A stretch of 16,392 nucleotides of DNA from JBECKR01 sp040235415 (lineage in GTDB: Bacteria; Acidobacteriota; Polarisedimenticolia; Polarisedimenticolales; Polarisedimenticolaceae). The stretch spans positions 1-16,392 of the forward strand of contig JBECKR010000035.1 in assembly GCA_040235415.1 (NCBI GenBank), read 5' to 3'. A program made the position numbers and the translations under genes. The notes beneath the pieces are model-generated. The model was not told where the DNA came from. It worked only from the letters and a program-made list of their open reading frames with translations, and ran no database searches. Shown here piece after piece: positions 1 through 7,596 of this stretch; positions within the stretch are counted from its first letter, which is position 1; each line of letters begins with the position of its first letter.

Positions 1-642
1 AGAGTCGTGCTGGCCGACGACCACCATCTGGTCCGCAAGGGGATCCGCGCGCTGCTCCAAGCGCTGCCCGGCGTCGAGGTCGTCGCCGAGGCCGGCGACG
101 GCCGCGAGGCGATGGAGCTGATCGAGACCAAGCGCCCGGACGTCGCCGTCCTCGACATCACGATGCCCGGGCTGAACGGGCTCGAGGTCGCGGCGCGGGC
201 CGCGAAGGAGGTCCCGGGCACCAAGGTCCTGGTGCTGTCGATGCACGCCGGCGAGGCGTACGTCGCGCAGGCGCTGCGCGCCGGGGTCGCGGGCTACCTC
301 CTGAAGGACGCCGCCGACGACGAGCTCGCGCTCGCGCTCAAGGCGGTCGCGCGCGGCGACGTCTACCTGAGCCCGCAGATCTCGAAGCAGCTCGTCGAGC
401 GCCTGGCGCGCGCCGCGGACGCGGAGCCCGACCCGCTCGCCGGGTTGACCTCGCGCCAGCGCGAGATCCTGCAGCTCGTCGCCGAGGGCAGCTCCTCGAA
501 GCAGGTCGCGGCCCGGCTCGGGATCAGCCTCAAGACCGTCGAGGCGCACCGCGGTCAGATCATGGAGCGCCTCGGGGTGCACGACGTCACGGGCCTGGTT
601 CGGTTCGCGATCCGGGTCGGGCTGATCTCTCCCGACCCCTGA
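1..642 (+). CDS. NarL/FixJ-family response regulator with LuxR-type HTH (5' end cut by window edge)
   Basis: Two-component response regulator acting as a cytoplasmic DNA-binding transcription factor. The frame is open at base 1 and reads RVVLADDHH, so only a few N-terminal residues are missing. Counting from the Val at base 7, the receiver domain (about 1-115) has the acidic pair D4/D5, phosphoacceptor D50 in VLDITMPG, the switch Ser at 78 (LVLSMH) and invariant K100 in GYLLKDA. A LuxR C-terminal helix-turn-helix follows at about 146-205, with LTSRQREILQLVAEG and the recognition-helix segment ISLKTVEAHRGQIMERLG. The total, about 213 residues, is usual for NarL/FixJ proteins. Its sensor kinase is probably upstream and out of view. 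Its last 56 bp overlap the 3' end of the convergent receiver gene. The family is certain; the regulated genes are unknown. Confidence 0.95.
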   Translation, partial: RVVLADDHHLVRKGIRALLQALPGVEVVAEAGDGREAMELIETKRPDVAVLDITMPGLNGLEVAARAAKEVPGTKVLVLSMHAGEAYVAQALRAGVAGYLLKDAADDELALALKAVARGDVYLSPQISKQLVERLARAADAEPDPLAGLTSRQREILQLVAEGSSSKQVAARLGISLKTVEAHRGQIMERLGVHDVTGLVRFAIRVGLISPDP

Positions 643-1048
643 GCGGGCCTCCGGTCTCGAGCCGCTCGTCGAGGAGCTCGCGCAGCAGCAGCTCGAACGC
701 GCCGGCGAAGTCGTCCTTGGCGACGAACCCGTCCGCCCCGGCCGCGAACGCCGCGTCCTCGGCCGTGCCGCTCGCGAGGAAGGTCGTCAGGACCGCGAGC
801 GGGGGACGCGGGCGCGCCTTGAGCGCGCGCACCACCCGGAAGCCGTCGAGCCCCGGCAGCACCGCCTCGACCACCACGAGGTCGGGGTCGAGGCGCTCGA
901 CGGCCTCGAGCGCCTCGGGGCCGCTTGCGGCGGTGCCGACGACCTCGAGCTCCGCGCGGTCCGCGATGAACCGCGCGGCGCCCGCGAGGAACGCCTCGCT
1001 GCGATCGACGATCAGGGTCTTGAGGGGACGCTCGGCTCGCTTCGTCAT
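587..1048 (-). CDS. Stand-alone receiver-domain protein with Glu at the phosphoacceptor site
   Basis: A 153-residue protein with a single CheY-like receiver domain (about 9-130) and no output domain. The fold is recognisable from TLIVDRSEAF, the strand DLVVVEAVLPGLDGF, LAVLTTF with T88/T89 at the switch position, and K111 in GFVAKDDF. The residue aligned with the phosphoacceptor Asp is Glu61 (codon complementary to 866-868), and the usual acidic pair is D15-R16. Phosphorylation is therefore unlikely in the normal way; Glu can mimic the phosphorylated state in some receivers, so a constitutively active or scaffold role is an inference. The start is the ATG complementary to 1046-1048, giving MTKRAERPLK just before the first strand; longer readings add a GC-rich, low-complexity extension. 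The C-terminal tail (about 131-153) is basic, rich in Gly, Pro and Arg, and lies over the end of the convergent LuxR-type regulator gene. Confidence 0.85.
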   Translation of the reverse strand: MTKRAERPLKTLIVDRSEAFLAGAARFIADRAELEVVGTAASGPEALEAVERLDPDLVVVEAVLPGLDGFRVVRALKARPRPPLAVLTTFLASGTAEDAAFAAGADGFVAKDDFAGAFELLLRELLDERLETGGPLRGRERSARPGSRTEPGP

Positions 1049-1121
1049 CGGTGCTCCGCCGCCGCGCGCGGTCCTCGCCGCCGCCTCCGGACGATAGGCC
1101 GCCGCGACCCCGCCCACCACT

Positions 1122-1163
1122 GGGGGATGCCCCCGGTTTCGCGGGGAGTTGCCCCATGGGGGC
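1122..1163. promoter_or_regulatory. Two G/C-rich inverted repeats in the divergent intergenic region
   Basis: The 259-bp gap between the receiver gene (minus) and the secreted-protein operon (plus) holds GGGGGATGCCCCC at 1122-1134 and GCCCCATGGGGGC at 1151-1163, the latter containing the perfect palindrome CCCCATGGGG. They could be operators or leader hairpins for either gene. In such GC-rich DNA chance palindromes are possible, so this is a weak call. I see no convincing -10/-35 pair in the gap. Confidence 0.25.
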
Positions 1164-1307
1164 GGCGCTCCGGACCGACCGAGGGTATTTCCGTGCGAGA
1201 CCGGGGGGATGACCGGATGGTTCCGCCGCGCGCCCCACCCTATCGTTCTGCCGTTCGATCGCGGGAAGGTCCGCGGGGAGCAAGGCGGCAAGCCAGGAGG
1301 CCTCAGG

Positions 1308-1955
1308 ATGATCGAGAGAAATTCGCGAACGGGCGCGCTCGGCCGGATCGCGGCGGCGGCGGCGCTCGTGCTGCTGGCCGGCGCGGTCGCGCAGGCGGCG
1401 ACCCTCAGGCAGCAGAACCTGACCCGGCTGATCTCGGAGTCGGACAGCATCGTCGAGGGCACGGTCCGGAGCGTCACGGACGGCATCGACGCGAACGGCA
1501 TCCCGTACACCGAGGTCACGATCCACGTCCGGAGCTCCGCCAAGGGGACGATCGCGGACGACAGCGACTACACCTTCCGGCAGTTCGGGCTCCTCGAGCC
1601 CCGGAAGTTCGAGGACGGCTCGGTCCTGCTGGCGGTGACCCCCGAGGGGTTCGCGCACTGGCACGAGGGCGAGTCGATCGTCGCGTTCCTGTACAAGCCG
1701 GCGTCGCGCACCGGGCTCCAGACCACCGTCGGCCTGGCCCAGGGGAAGCTCGCGCGCTTCGACGCGGGGACGCGCCTCGCGAACGAGTTCGGCAACGCCG
1801 GGCTGTTCGAGGGCGTCACGATCGACCCCGGCCTGACCACGCCCGAAGAGAAGAACATGCTCACGACCCCGGGCCCGGTCGACACCGACACGTTCATGAA
1901 CCTCGTGTTCCGCGCCGTCACCGAGCGCTGGATCGAGAACGGGGAGATGCGCTGA
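1308..1955 (+). CDS. Exported protein of unknown function, coupled to a metalloprotease gene
   Basis: A 215-residue protein with a clear Sec signal peptide: basic N-terminus (MIERNSRTGALGR), hydrophobic core (IAAAAALVLLAGAV) and an AQA|A cleavage site near residue 30. The mature part begins LRQQNLTRLISESDSIVEGTV and continues with a beta-rich stretch containing EVTIHVRSSAKG and VLLAVTPEGFAHWHEGESIVAFLY. I do not recognise a named family; a beta-barrel-like fold is a guess. The start is the ATG at 1308, with AGGAGG at 1295-1300 seven bases upstream; an upstream in-frame ATG at 1149 would add 53 unlikely residues. The stop codon overlaps the next start by one base (TGATG), so translational coupling with the metalloprotease is likely. 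The pair may act together outside the cytoplasm, but a chaperone, inhibitor or partner role cannot be chosen from sequence. Confidence 0.85.
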   Translation: MIERNSRTGALGRIAAAAALVLLAGAVAQAATLRQQNLTRLISESDSIVEGTVRSVTDGIDANGIPYTEVTIHVRSSAKGTIADDSDYTFRQFGLLEPRKFEDGSVLLAVTPEGFAHWHEGESIVAFLYKPASRTGLQTTVGLAQGKLARFDAGTRLANEFGNAGLFEGVTIDPGLTTPEEKNMLTTPGPVDTDTFMNLVFRAVTERWIENGEMR

Positions 1956-4405
1956 TGAACCGGATCCTCGAGAAGATCGTTCTGGGTGTGGGCGTGGCCC
2001 TCATCCTCGCGTCCGGCGCCGCGCAGGCCGCCGGCATCCTGTACACCACGGACGACGGCACCCCGAAGCCGTACCGTTGGGACACCTCGAACGGGCCGAT
2101 CCCGGCGTACACCGACGGCGGCGCCGCGTTCACCTTGGACTACGACGGCGTCACGCCGTTCCTCACGATCGACCGCGCCGACGAGATCGCCGAGTTCGCG
2201 CTCGGGCAGTGGGACGCGGTTCCGACCTCGACGTTCGAGGCCCACGTCGCCGGCACGATCGAAAGCCGAACCGGCATCGCCGACGTCACGGCGGAGAACG
2301 CCGGGCAGTTCTACTCCGTCAAGAACGGCTACGGCATGTGGGTGCTGTACGACACCGACGGCTCGATCCTGGAGCAGGTGTTCGGCGTGCCGCGGACCGC
2401 GGTCCTCGGGCTCTCGTTCCCGGAGTGGGCCGACGCCGACGGCACGATCACGGAGTCCACGACGCTCCTGAACGGCTGGTACGTCTCCGACCAGGACACC
2501 CGGGGCGAGATGGTCGCCGGCGTGTTCACCCACGAGCTCGGCCACGCGCTGAACCTCGGGCACTCCCAGGTCAACGGCCAGCTCGCGTACTACAGCTACA
2601 CCTACTCCCCGCGCTACCCCGGCGTGAAGAACTGCGGCGTCGATCCGGTGTACCGCTGGGATTACAACGCGACCGTGCCGAACCGCGCCGACCCGTACCA
2701 GATCGAGACGATGTACCCGTTCATCAACCACATCTCCGAGGCCGGACGCGCGATGAGCCACGTCTCGATGCCGGACGACGTCGCGTCGATCTCGAACCTC
2801 TACCCGACGCCGGACTACCTCGCGTCGACCGGGACGATCACCGGAACGCTGTACTTGAAGGACGGCAAGACCCCGTTCACCGGGATCAACGTCGTCGCCC
2901 GCAACGTCGACGACCTGACCGGCGACGCGATCTCGCAGCTGACCGGCACGGCGACCCAGGGCAAGATCGGCCCCGACGGCCGCTACACGATCCACAACCT
3001 GAAGCCCGGAGAGGAGTACGTCGTCTACGTCGAGCCGATCGTCGCGGGCGGGTTCTCGCCGACCCCGAGCCAGCTGGTCTCGGTCGCGGAGTACTGGAAC
3101 GCGTCCGAGAGCAGCGACCCGTCGATCGACGACCCCTGCGACGCGACCCCGATCCTGGCCGAGGCCGGCGTCACCAAGACCGCCGACATCATCTTCAACG
3201 GCTACGTCAAGGGCATCGACTACCAGCCGATCGGCGCGTTCTTCCTGACCGACCTCGCCAAGAACGGCAAGTCCTCGCTCGGGCAGGCCGGCTCGACCGG
3301 GTTCCTGTGGGACCAGAAGAAGGGGATCACCGTCATCCCGGACGCCACGATCACGACCGGCGCGATGAACCGCAACGGCAACGTCGTCGGGCTCGAGTCC
3401 GACCCCGACGGCGACGGCATCGGCGAGTCGGGGCTGTGGACCGCGGCCGGCGGCTTCACCGGGTTCGGCCACCTCGGCGACACCGTGTGCGGCGGGTCGA
3501 ACTCGGCCGGCACGAACAGCAGCGGCGTGTGGGCGATGAGCGACGACGCCTCGGTCGTCGTCGGCCTGGCGTACTGGGACAAGAACGGCGACGGCAACTG
3601 CCAGAAGCAGAACCAAGCCGACCCCGAGATCAACGGCTTCGTGTGGACCAAGAAGACCGGCATGCGAGCGCTCCCGATCGAGGGCTACGGCCGCACCCCG
3701 GCGTTCATCCGGGCCCACGGCATCTCCGGCAACGGCCGCGTCATCCTGGGCGAGGACGGCTCGACGCGCGCCCTCGCGTGGGTCGACGGCGGGCCGGTGG
3801 TCGACCTCTACACCCTGGCGGGCGCGACCGACGCCTACGCCGCGAGCTACGACGGCAGCCGCGTCGCGCTCAACACCCGCACCGGCGTGCAGCTGTGGAA
3901 CCCGTACGTCCAAGGCCCCGAGGCGTTCACGCCGATCGGCGGCCTGAAGTGGTGCGTCGACCTCGACTACATCCGGTTCGGCACGAACTACTGCGACATC
4001 TACCCGCCGGAGTACATCCAGCAGCTCCTCGGCCCGATCCCGGTGCTGCCGACCGACATGACCGACAACGGCAAGGTCATCATCGGCCGCGCCGGCTCGT
4101 TCTTCACCGGGTTCGTCGGCGCGATCTGGATGGAGCCGGTCGGCTGGATGAACTGGAAGGACTTCTTCCTGAAGCAGGGCGTCGTCGAGGCGTACGACCT
4201 CCCGATGGACAACCCGATCTCGATGAGCGCCTCCGGCTCCGAGGTCGTGGGCGGCCTCGCGGGCGCGACCTACGCCTGGCACGTCAACATCGACCAGGTC
4301 TACGTCTGCGAGAACGGGGTGTCGGTCCAGACCGGCTTCCCGAACGGACTGTTCGACAAGCTCGCCGCGGGCGCCGAGTTCGGCCGCTGCGAGCTGATCC
4401 ACTGA
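1955..4405 (+). CDS. Secreted matrixin-like zinc metalloprotease with carboxypeptidase-regulatory-like and HAF-type repeat domains
   Basis: An 816-residue exported protein predicted to hydrolyse peptides outside the cell. Residues 1-25 form a signal peptide ending AQA|A. The catalytic region has HELGHALNLGH at 193-203, the HExxHxxGxxH type of zinc site of metzincins (ligands H193, H197, H203; Glu194 as catalytic base). M253 in ETMYPF is a candidate Met-turn, and MPDDVASISNLYP (272-284) resembles the end of matrixin catalytic domains. Residues about 291-370 look like a carboxypeptidase regulatory-like (CarboxypepD_reg) beta-sandwich (GTITGTLYLKDGKTPFTGINV). The remainder contains repeats such as GFVWTKKTGMRALP followed by ISGNGRVILGEDG, typical of HAF-type extracellular repeats and probably a propeller-like structure. 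Acidic DPDGDGIGESG and DKNGDGNC stretches may bind calcium. The start is the ATG at 1955, with GGGGAG at 1941-1946. No C-terminal sorting motif is evident; a REP-like repeat region follows immediately. Confidence 0.9.
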   Translation: MNRILEKIVLGVGVALILASGAAQAAGILYTTDDGTPKPYRWDTSNGPIPAYTDGGAAFTLDYDGVTPFLTIDRADEIAEFALGQWDAVPTSTFEAHVAGTIESRTGIADVTAENAGQFYSVKNGYGMWVLYDTDGSILEQVFGVPRTAVLGLSFPEWADADGTITESTTLLNGWYVSDQDTRGEMVAGVFTHELGHALNLGHSQVNGQLAYYSYTYSPRYPGVKNCGVDPVYRWDYNATVPNRADPYQIETMYPFINHISEAGRAMSHVSMPDDVASISNLYPTPDYLASTGTITGTLYLKDGKTPFTGINVVARNVDDLTGDAISQLTGTATQGKIGPDGRYTIHNLKPGEEYVVYVEPIVAGGFSPTPSQLVSVAEYWNASESSDPSIDDPCDATPILAEAGVTKTADIIFNGYVKGIDYQPIGAFFLTDLAKNGKSSLGQAGSTGFLWDQKKGITVIPDATITTGAMNRNGNVVGLESDPDGDGIGESGLWTAAGGFTGFGHLGDTVCGGSNSAGTNSSGVWAMSDDASVVVGLAYWDKNGDGNCQKQNQADPEINGFVWTKKTGMRALPIEGYGRTPAFIRAHGISGNGRVILGEDGSTRALAWVDGGPVVDLYTLAGATDAYAASYDGSRVALNTRTGVQLWNPYVQGPEAFTPIGGLKWCVDLDYIRFGTNYCDIYPPEYIQQLLGPIPVLPTDMTDNGKVIIGRAGSFFTGFVGAIWMEPVGWMNWKDFFLKQGVVEAYDLPMDNPISMSASGSEVVGGLAGATYAWHVNIDQVYVCENGVSVQTGFPNGLFDKLAAGAEFGRCELIH

Positions 4406-4416
4406 TCGGCTAGCCT

Positions 4417-4574
4417 GGGGGACGTTTTCCGATCCGGGGTTTTGGGGACAGCTTGGCGACAGGGGTGGTTCGCCGGGCAACTTTCGACTCCCCCCGTTCC
4501 CGGGCCCCGAGGAAAACGTCCCCCATCTTCCCTTCGGGGACGTTTCCCGAAAGGCCGTTTCAGGGACGGCTTGG
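4417..4574. repeat. REP-like repeat cluster downstream of the metalloprotease gene
   Basis: The gap 4406-4584 is filled with related G/C-rich repeats. GGGGGACGTTTTCC at 4417-4430 is perfectly inverted at 4511-4524. A third partial copy, GGGGACGTTT at 4536-4545, pairs perfectly with AAACGTCCCC at 4514-4523 and sits inside a local hairpin TTCGGG-gacgttt-CCCGAA (4533-4551). GGGGACAGCTTGG at 4444-4456 recurs with two mismatches as AGGGACGGCTTGG at 4562-4574. Part of the cluster (4418-4449) recurs inverted at 7656-7687. Such dispersed palindromic elements ending in GGGGAC resemble REP sequences mobilised by RAYT (Y1) transposases, though no transposase is present. It may also end transcription of the metalloprotease operon. 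Confidence 0.7.
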
Positions 4575-4584
4575 AGGGCGCGAG

Positions 4585-4818
4585 CTAACCCAGCGGCCCG
4601 CGCTCGTCCCGCACCGCCCGGGCCGGCGAAACGCGCGGCTCCACACGGGCCCGAGCCGCGAGCCGCCGGCGCACCCCCGAGCCGACCGGACGCCCCGCCC
4701 AGCGCTCGATCTCCCGCAGGACGAGCCCCGACACCGACAGGCCCTCGAGGCCCGCCCGGGTCTCGAGGCGGCGGTAGAGATCCTCCGGAACGTCGCGGAT
4801 CTGGATCGTGCGCGGCAT
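4585..4818 (-). CDS. FitA/VapB-type ribbon-helix-helix antitoxin, apparently orphan
   Basis: A 77-residue protein with an N-terminal ribbon-helix-helix DNA-binding domain: strand MPRTIQIRDVP, helix 1 EDLYRRLETRAGLEG and helix 2 SVSGLVLREIERWA. In FitA/VapB antitoxins this dimerises, binds the operator and is followed by a toxin-binding tail; here the tail ends RVEPRVSPARAVRDERGPLG, as in that family, so the antitoxin looks complete. The expected PIN-domain VapC/FitB gene should follow on the minus strand, to the left, but that side holds only the REP-like cluster and then the 3' end of the convergent metalloprotease gene. No toxin reading frame is visible. The start is the ATG complementary to 4816-4818; it has no Shine-Dalgarno and a promoter places the transcript start almost on the ATG. 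It is divergent from the SEC-C gene. Confidence 0.8.
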   Translation of the reverse strand: MPRTIQIRDVPEDLYRRLETRAGLEGLSVSGLVLREIERWAGRPVGSGVRRRLAARARVEPRVSPARAVRDERGPLG

Positions 4819-4824
4819 GGAATC

Positions 4825-4853
4825 GATGTAACCGCGACGGCGCCCCGTGTCAA
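4825..4853 (-). promoter_or_regulatory. Sigma-70-like promoter of the orphan antitoxin (leaderless)
   Basis: On the minus strand a perfect -35 box TTGACA (complement of 4848-4853) is separated by exactly 17 bp from TACATC (complement of 4825-4830), an acceptable -10. A start about seven bases downstream of the -10 falls on the A of the antitoxin ATG. This agrees with the lack of a ribosome-binding site and suggests a leaderless mRNA. RHH antitoxins usually bind their own promoter, but I cannot identify a specific operator here. Confidence 0.55.
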
Positions 4854-4956
4854 TCGCCCCGGTTCCCGATCGGCAACGCCGCGCCGGCTCGGCCCCCCTC
4901 CCCGAGGCGACCGGTCCCGCAGTAGCATCCGTTCACCGTCCCCGGGAGGATCGTGC

Positions 4957-6399
4957 GTGACACCGCTCGGCCCCGACGTCGGCCGCAACGACCCGTGCCC
5001 GTGCGGCAGCGGCAAGAAGTACAAGCGCTGCTGCGGGTTCCGGCAGGAGGCGGTGAGCCTCGACGCCGCGCGCTTCCACCGCCTCGACGGCCGGCTCGTC
5101 GACCGCCTGTTCGAGTTCGCGGCCGCGGTCGTCACGGCCGCCGGGCGGAAGCGATCGTGGAGCCGATTCCGCGTCGCCCCGCGATTCGGCGTCGAGCCCG
5201 ACCGCGAAGCGCACTTCTACCGCAAGTGGGTGCTGTACGACTGGCGGCCCGAGGCGCGCGATCTCCGCAAGTCCTCGCGACTCCGCGGCGGGGTTCCGCC
5301 GGCGCGCGCGTTCCTCGAGCGCCACGGCGACGAGCTCCCTCCCGAGGAACGCCGCATCCTGGAGCTGCAGCTCGCGGCCCCCTTTTCGTTCTACGAGGTC
5401 CGGGAGGTCGAGCCGGGCCGCCGTCTGCGCCTGCGCGACGTGCTGCGCGACGACGGGACGATTCTCGAGGTCGAGGAGCGCGCCGCGTCCCGCACGCTCG
5501 GCGGCGGCGACGTCCTGTTCGCGAGGCTCGTTCCCTGGGGCCCGCGTCACGTCATCGCCGCCACCGGAGAGATCCCGATCCCGCCGCGCGAGCGGCCGAT
5601 GCTGGTGCAGCTCCGCAATCGGATGCGCGGGAGCTTCGGCGACACCGACGACGTCTGGCTGCACCTCGCCCAGGACGCGACGCGGGGGGCCTACCTCGCC
5701 CTGCGCAGGCGGCTCCTCGCCCCGGAGATCCCGGAGATCCGGAACACCGACGGCGATCGATGCGAGGACCACGTCCTGCGCTACCGCATCGGCGACCCGC
5801 ACGCCGCGGCGCTCGGGCTGGCCGACCTCGACGTCTCGGCGCGCGACGCCGGCGTCGACCCCCTCGAGACGGCGCGGCGCGACCGCTCGGGACGCGTCGC
5901 GGCCGTCGAGCTCTCCTGGACCCGCCTCGGGTACGAGGACTCGCCCGGACCGGAGAACACCATCCTCGGCCGGATCGAGATCCGGGGCCGCCGCATGACC
6001 GTCGAGGTGAACTCGGCGAAGCGGGCCGCGACGATCCGCGGCGAGATCGAGCGGCGGCTCGGCGATGCCGCCCGCCTCGAGTCGGTCGAGACCCGGGACG
6101 TGCGCGAGGAGCTCGTCCGCAGGCAGCGGGAGCGCCCGCCGTCCCCGGATCCGCCCGCCCCCGTCGGTGCCGACTGGCCGCCGGAGGTCGTCGCCGTGCT
6201 CCGCGAGTCGGCCCGCAAGGAGCTCGAGGTCTGGCCGGACCGCGAGGTCCCCCTCCTCGGCGGGCGCACCCCGCGTCAGGCCGTCGCCGACCGCGACGGC
6301 CGCGAGCTGGTCGACGCGCTGCTGCTCGAGATGGAGCGCGGCCAGATGGGCGAGCTCGGCGTCGACTTCGCCCCGATCCGCAGGGAGCTCGGGCTGTAG
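4957..6399 (+). CDS. SEC-C zinc-motif protein of unknown function
   Basis: A 480-residue cytoplasmic protein. It opens with a SEC-C motif, GRNDPCPCGSGKKYKRCCG (residues 9-27), whose C14, C16, C25 and C26 should bind one zinc ion as in the C-terminus of SecA. In other proteins this motif is a general adaptor, so it does not imply secretion. The middle contains FYEVREVEPGRRLRLRDVL followed by GGGDVLFARLVPWG, a beta-rich segment seen in large SEC-C proteins. The C-terminus (about 407-480), with EVPLLGGRTPRQAVADRDGRE, resembles the LGGRTP segment of DUF2384/ParS-like toxin-binding domains, but this is a weak similarity. The start is GTG at 4957, chosen because GGGAGGA at 4944-4950 is six bases upstream and the SEC-C motif follows at once; the open frame extending to 4453 runs through non-coding repeats. 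The gene converges on fic with an 18-bp gap. Confidence 0.8.
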   Translation: MTPLGPDVGRNDPCPCGSGKKYKRCCGFRQEAVSLDAARFHRLDGRLVDRLFEFAAAVVTAAGRKRSWSRFRVAPRFGVEPDREAHFYRKWVLYDWRPEARDLRKSSRLRGGVPPARAFLERHGDELPPEERRILELQLAAPFSFYEVREVEPGRRLRLRDVLRDDGTILEVEERAASRTLGGGDVLFARLVPWGPRHVIAATGEIPIPPRERPMLVQLRNRMRGSFGDTDDVWLHLAQDATRGAYLALRRRLLAPEIPEIRNTDGDRCEDHVLRYRIGDPHAAALGLADLDVSARDAGVDPLETARRDRSGRVAAVELSWTRLGYEDSPGPENTILGRIEIRGRRMTVEVNSAKRAATIRGEIERRLGDAARLESVETRDVREELVRRQRERPPSPDPPAPVGADWPPEVVAVLRESARKELEVWPDREVPLLGGRTPRQAVADRDGRELVDALLLEMERGQMGELGVDFAPIRRELGL

Positions 6400-6417
6400 C
6401 GGTGCACGCCGGTCGCG

Positions 6418-7596
6418 TCACGCCGGCGAGTCGTCGTCGTAGATGACCTCGAACACGGCCGGCGCGTAGAACGACCGGTGGGGCGCGTCCGGCAGCTCCA
6501 CGAGGACCCCCGCATCCGCGAGCTTCTCGAGGTCCGACTTGGCGGTGGGATACGTCACGTCGCAGCGGCGGGCGTGCTCGGAGATCGAGATCAGCGGCGT
6601 CGCGAACAGCCCGTCGATGACTCGGATCAGGCGCGCGCTGCCGCGCGTCCCGTGGACCCGGTCGTAGAACCGGGCCCGCACGTCCAGGAGCCGGCGGCAC
6701 CGGGCGGCGGCGTCTTCCGCTTCCTCCACGACTCCCTCGAGGCAGAACCGGATCCAGGACTCAAAGTCGCCCGATGCGCTGACCTCGAACAGCAGCTCCA
6801 GGTAGCGGTCCTTGTTCCGCTCGAAGAACGGGCTCATGTGGAGCCAGGGCCTCGAGAGCCGGCACCAATCGGCAACGGTCAACGAGAGCAGCAGCCGACC
6901 GACCCGGCCGTTCCCGTCGAGAAAAGGGTGGATCGTCTCGAACTGGTAGTGCACCAGGAAGGCGTCGACGAGCGGGTGGTACCGACGCGGGGCCTGGAGG
7001 TACGCCTCGAGCGCGCCGAGGCACGCGTCCAGAGAATCCGGCGGCGGCGGCACGAACCGCGCCGGACGCCCGATCTGGACCCACTGCCGGCGGAACTCTC
7101 CCGGTCGGAGGTCGGCGCCGCCCACGCCCTCCATCAGGACCTCGTGCAGCCTCGAGACCAGCCGCAGCGACAAAGGCAGCGCCTCGGTTTGCCGCAGGCG
7201 CAGCGCCCGGCCGTAGTTGAAGACCTCGCGCGCGGCATTCTCGGACCCGCGTCCGGCGCGCGGTTCCACGGGTTCGAGCTCGAGGAGGAGGATCTGCGCC
7301 GGCCGCGCGAACGTCCCCTCGAGGCGCGACGACGTCTGCGCCTCGCGGTGCTGCAGGGGTCGGAGCAGGATCTCGGGATCCGGAAGGTAGCTTCCGATCC
7401 CGTCGAGCCGGGCCAGCGCCGCGCGAGCCTGCGACAGCAACGGCCAGAGATCGGCCGGCCACTCCCACGCCGGGGGGAGCGGATCGGGAACGAAGGCGAG
7501 CTCGGCGCCGGGAATCGCGACCCGGACGAGGCGACCCGGAGCGTCGGCCGTGAAACGATCTGGTTCCAACGCAACCCCGATTAAAATTTCTGCCAT
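6418..7596 (-). CDS. Class II Fic family protein with C-terminal winged-helix domain
   Basis: A 392-residue Fic-domain protein predicted to transfer AMP (or another nucleotide moiety) to a protein hydroxyl. The active-site loop HPFLDGNGRVGR at 223-234 is intact, with catalytic H223 and phosphate-binding residues. The N-terminal inhibitory helix SSRLEG (89-94, E93) matches the (S/T)xxxEG-type motif that blocks ATP in class II Fic proteins, so no separate antitoxin is needed. The upstream region (about 1-85) matches the usual Fic N-terminal domain. The C-terminus (about 320-385: VIDGLFATPLISISEHARRCDVTYPTAKSDLEKLADAGVL) is a winged-helix DNA-binding domain common in this subgroup. The ATG is complementary to 7594-7596 and lies inside a perfect inverted repeat, with no Shine-Dalgarno. 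Autoregulation through the winged helix is a reasonable inference. The target is unknown. Confidence 0.95.
   Translation of the reverse strand: MAEILIGVALEPDRFTADAPGRLVRVAIPGAELAFVPDPLPPAWEWPADLWPLLSQARAALARLDGIGSYLPDPEILLRPLQHREAQTSSRLEGTFARPAQILLLELEPVEPRAGRGSENAAREVFNYGRALRLRQTEALPLSLRLVSRLHEVLMEGVGGADLRPGEFRRQWVQIGRPARFVPPPPDSLDACLGALEAYLQAPRRYHPLVDAFLVHYQFETIHPFLDGNGRVGRLLLSLTVADWCRLSRPWLHMSPFFERNKDRYLELLFEVSASGDFESWIRFCLEGVVEEAEDAAARCRRLLDVRARFYDRVHGTRGSARLIRVIDGLFATPLISISEHARRCDVTYPTAKSDLEKLADAGVLVELPDAPHRSFYAPAVFEVIYDDDSPA

Noticed and set aside
2077..4413. 778-codon plus-strand frame rich in Arg/Pro
   Set aside because: Out-of-frame shadow of the metalloprotease gene; the composition is not protein-like and no ribosome-binding site is present.
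1568..4480. 970-codon open frame on the minus strand
   Set aside because: It lies opposite the two secreted-protein genes, is Asp/Val/Arg-rich without domains, and is a typical shadow of GC-rich codon use.
4453..4956. Long upstream extension of the SEC-C reading frame
   Set aside because: It crosses the repeat cluster and lies opposite the ribbon-helix-helix gene; GTG 4957 has a proper ribosome-binding site next to the SEC-C motif.
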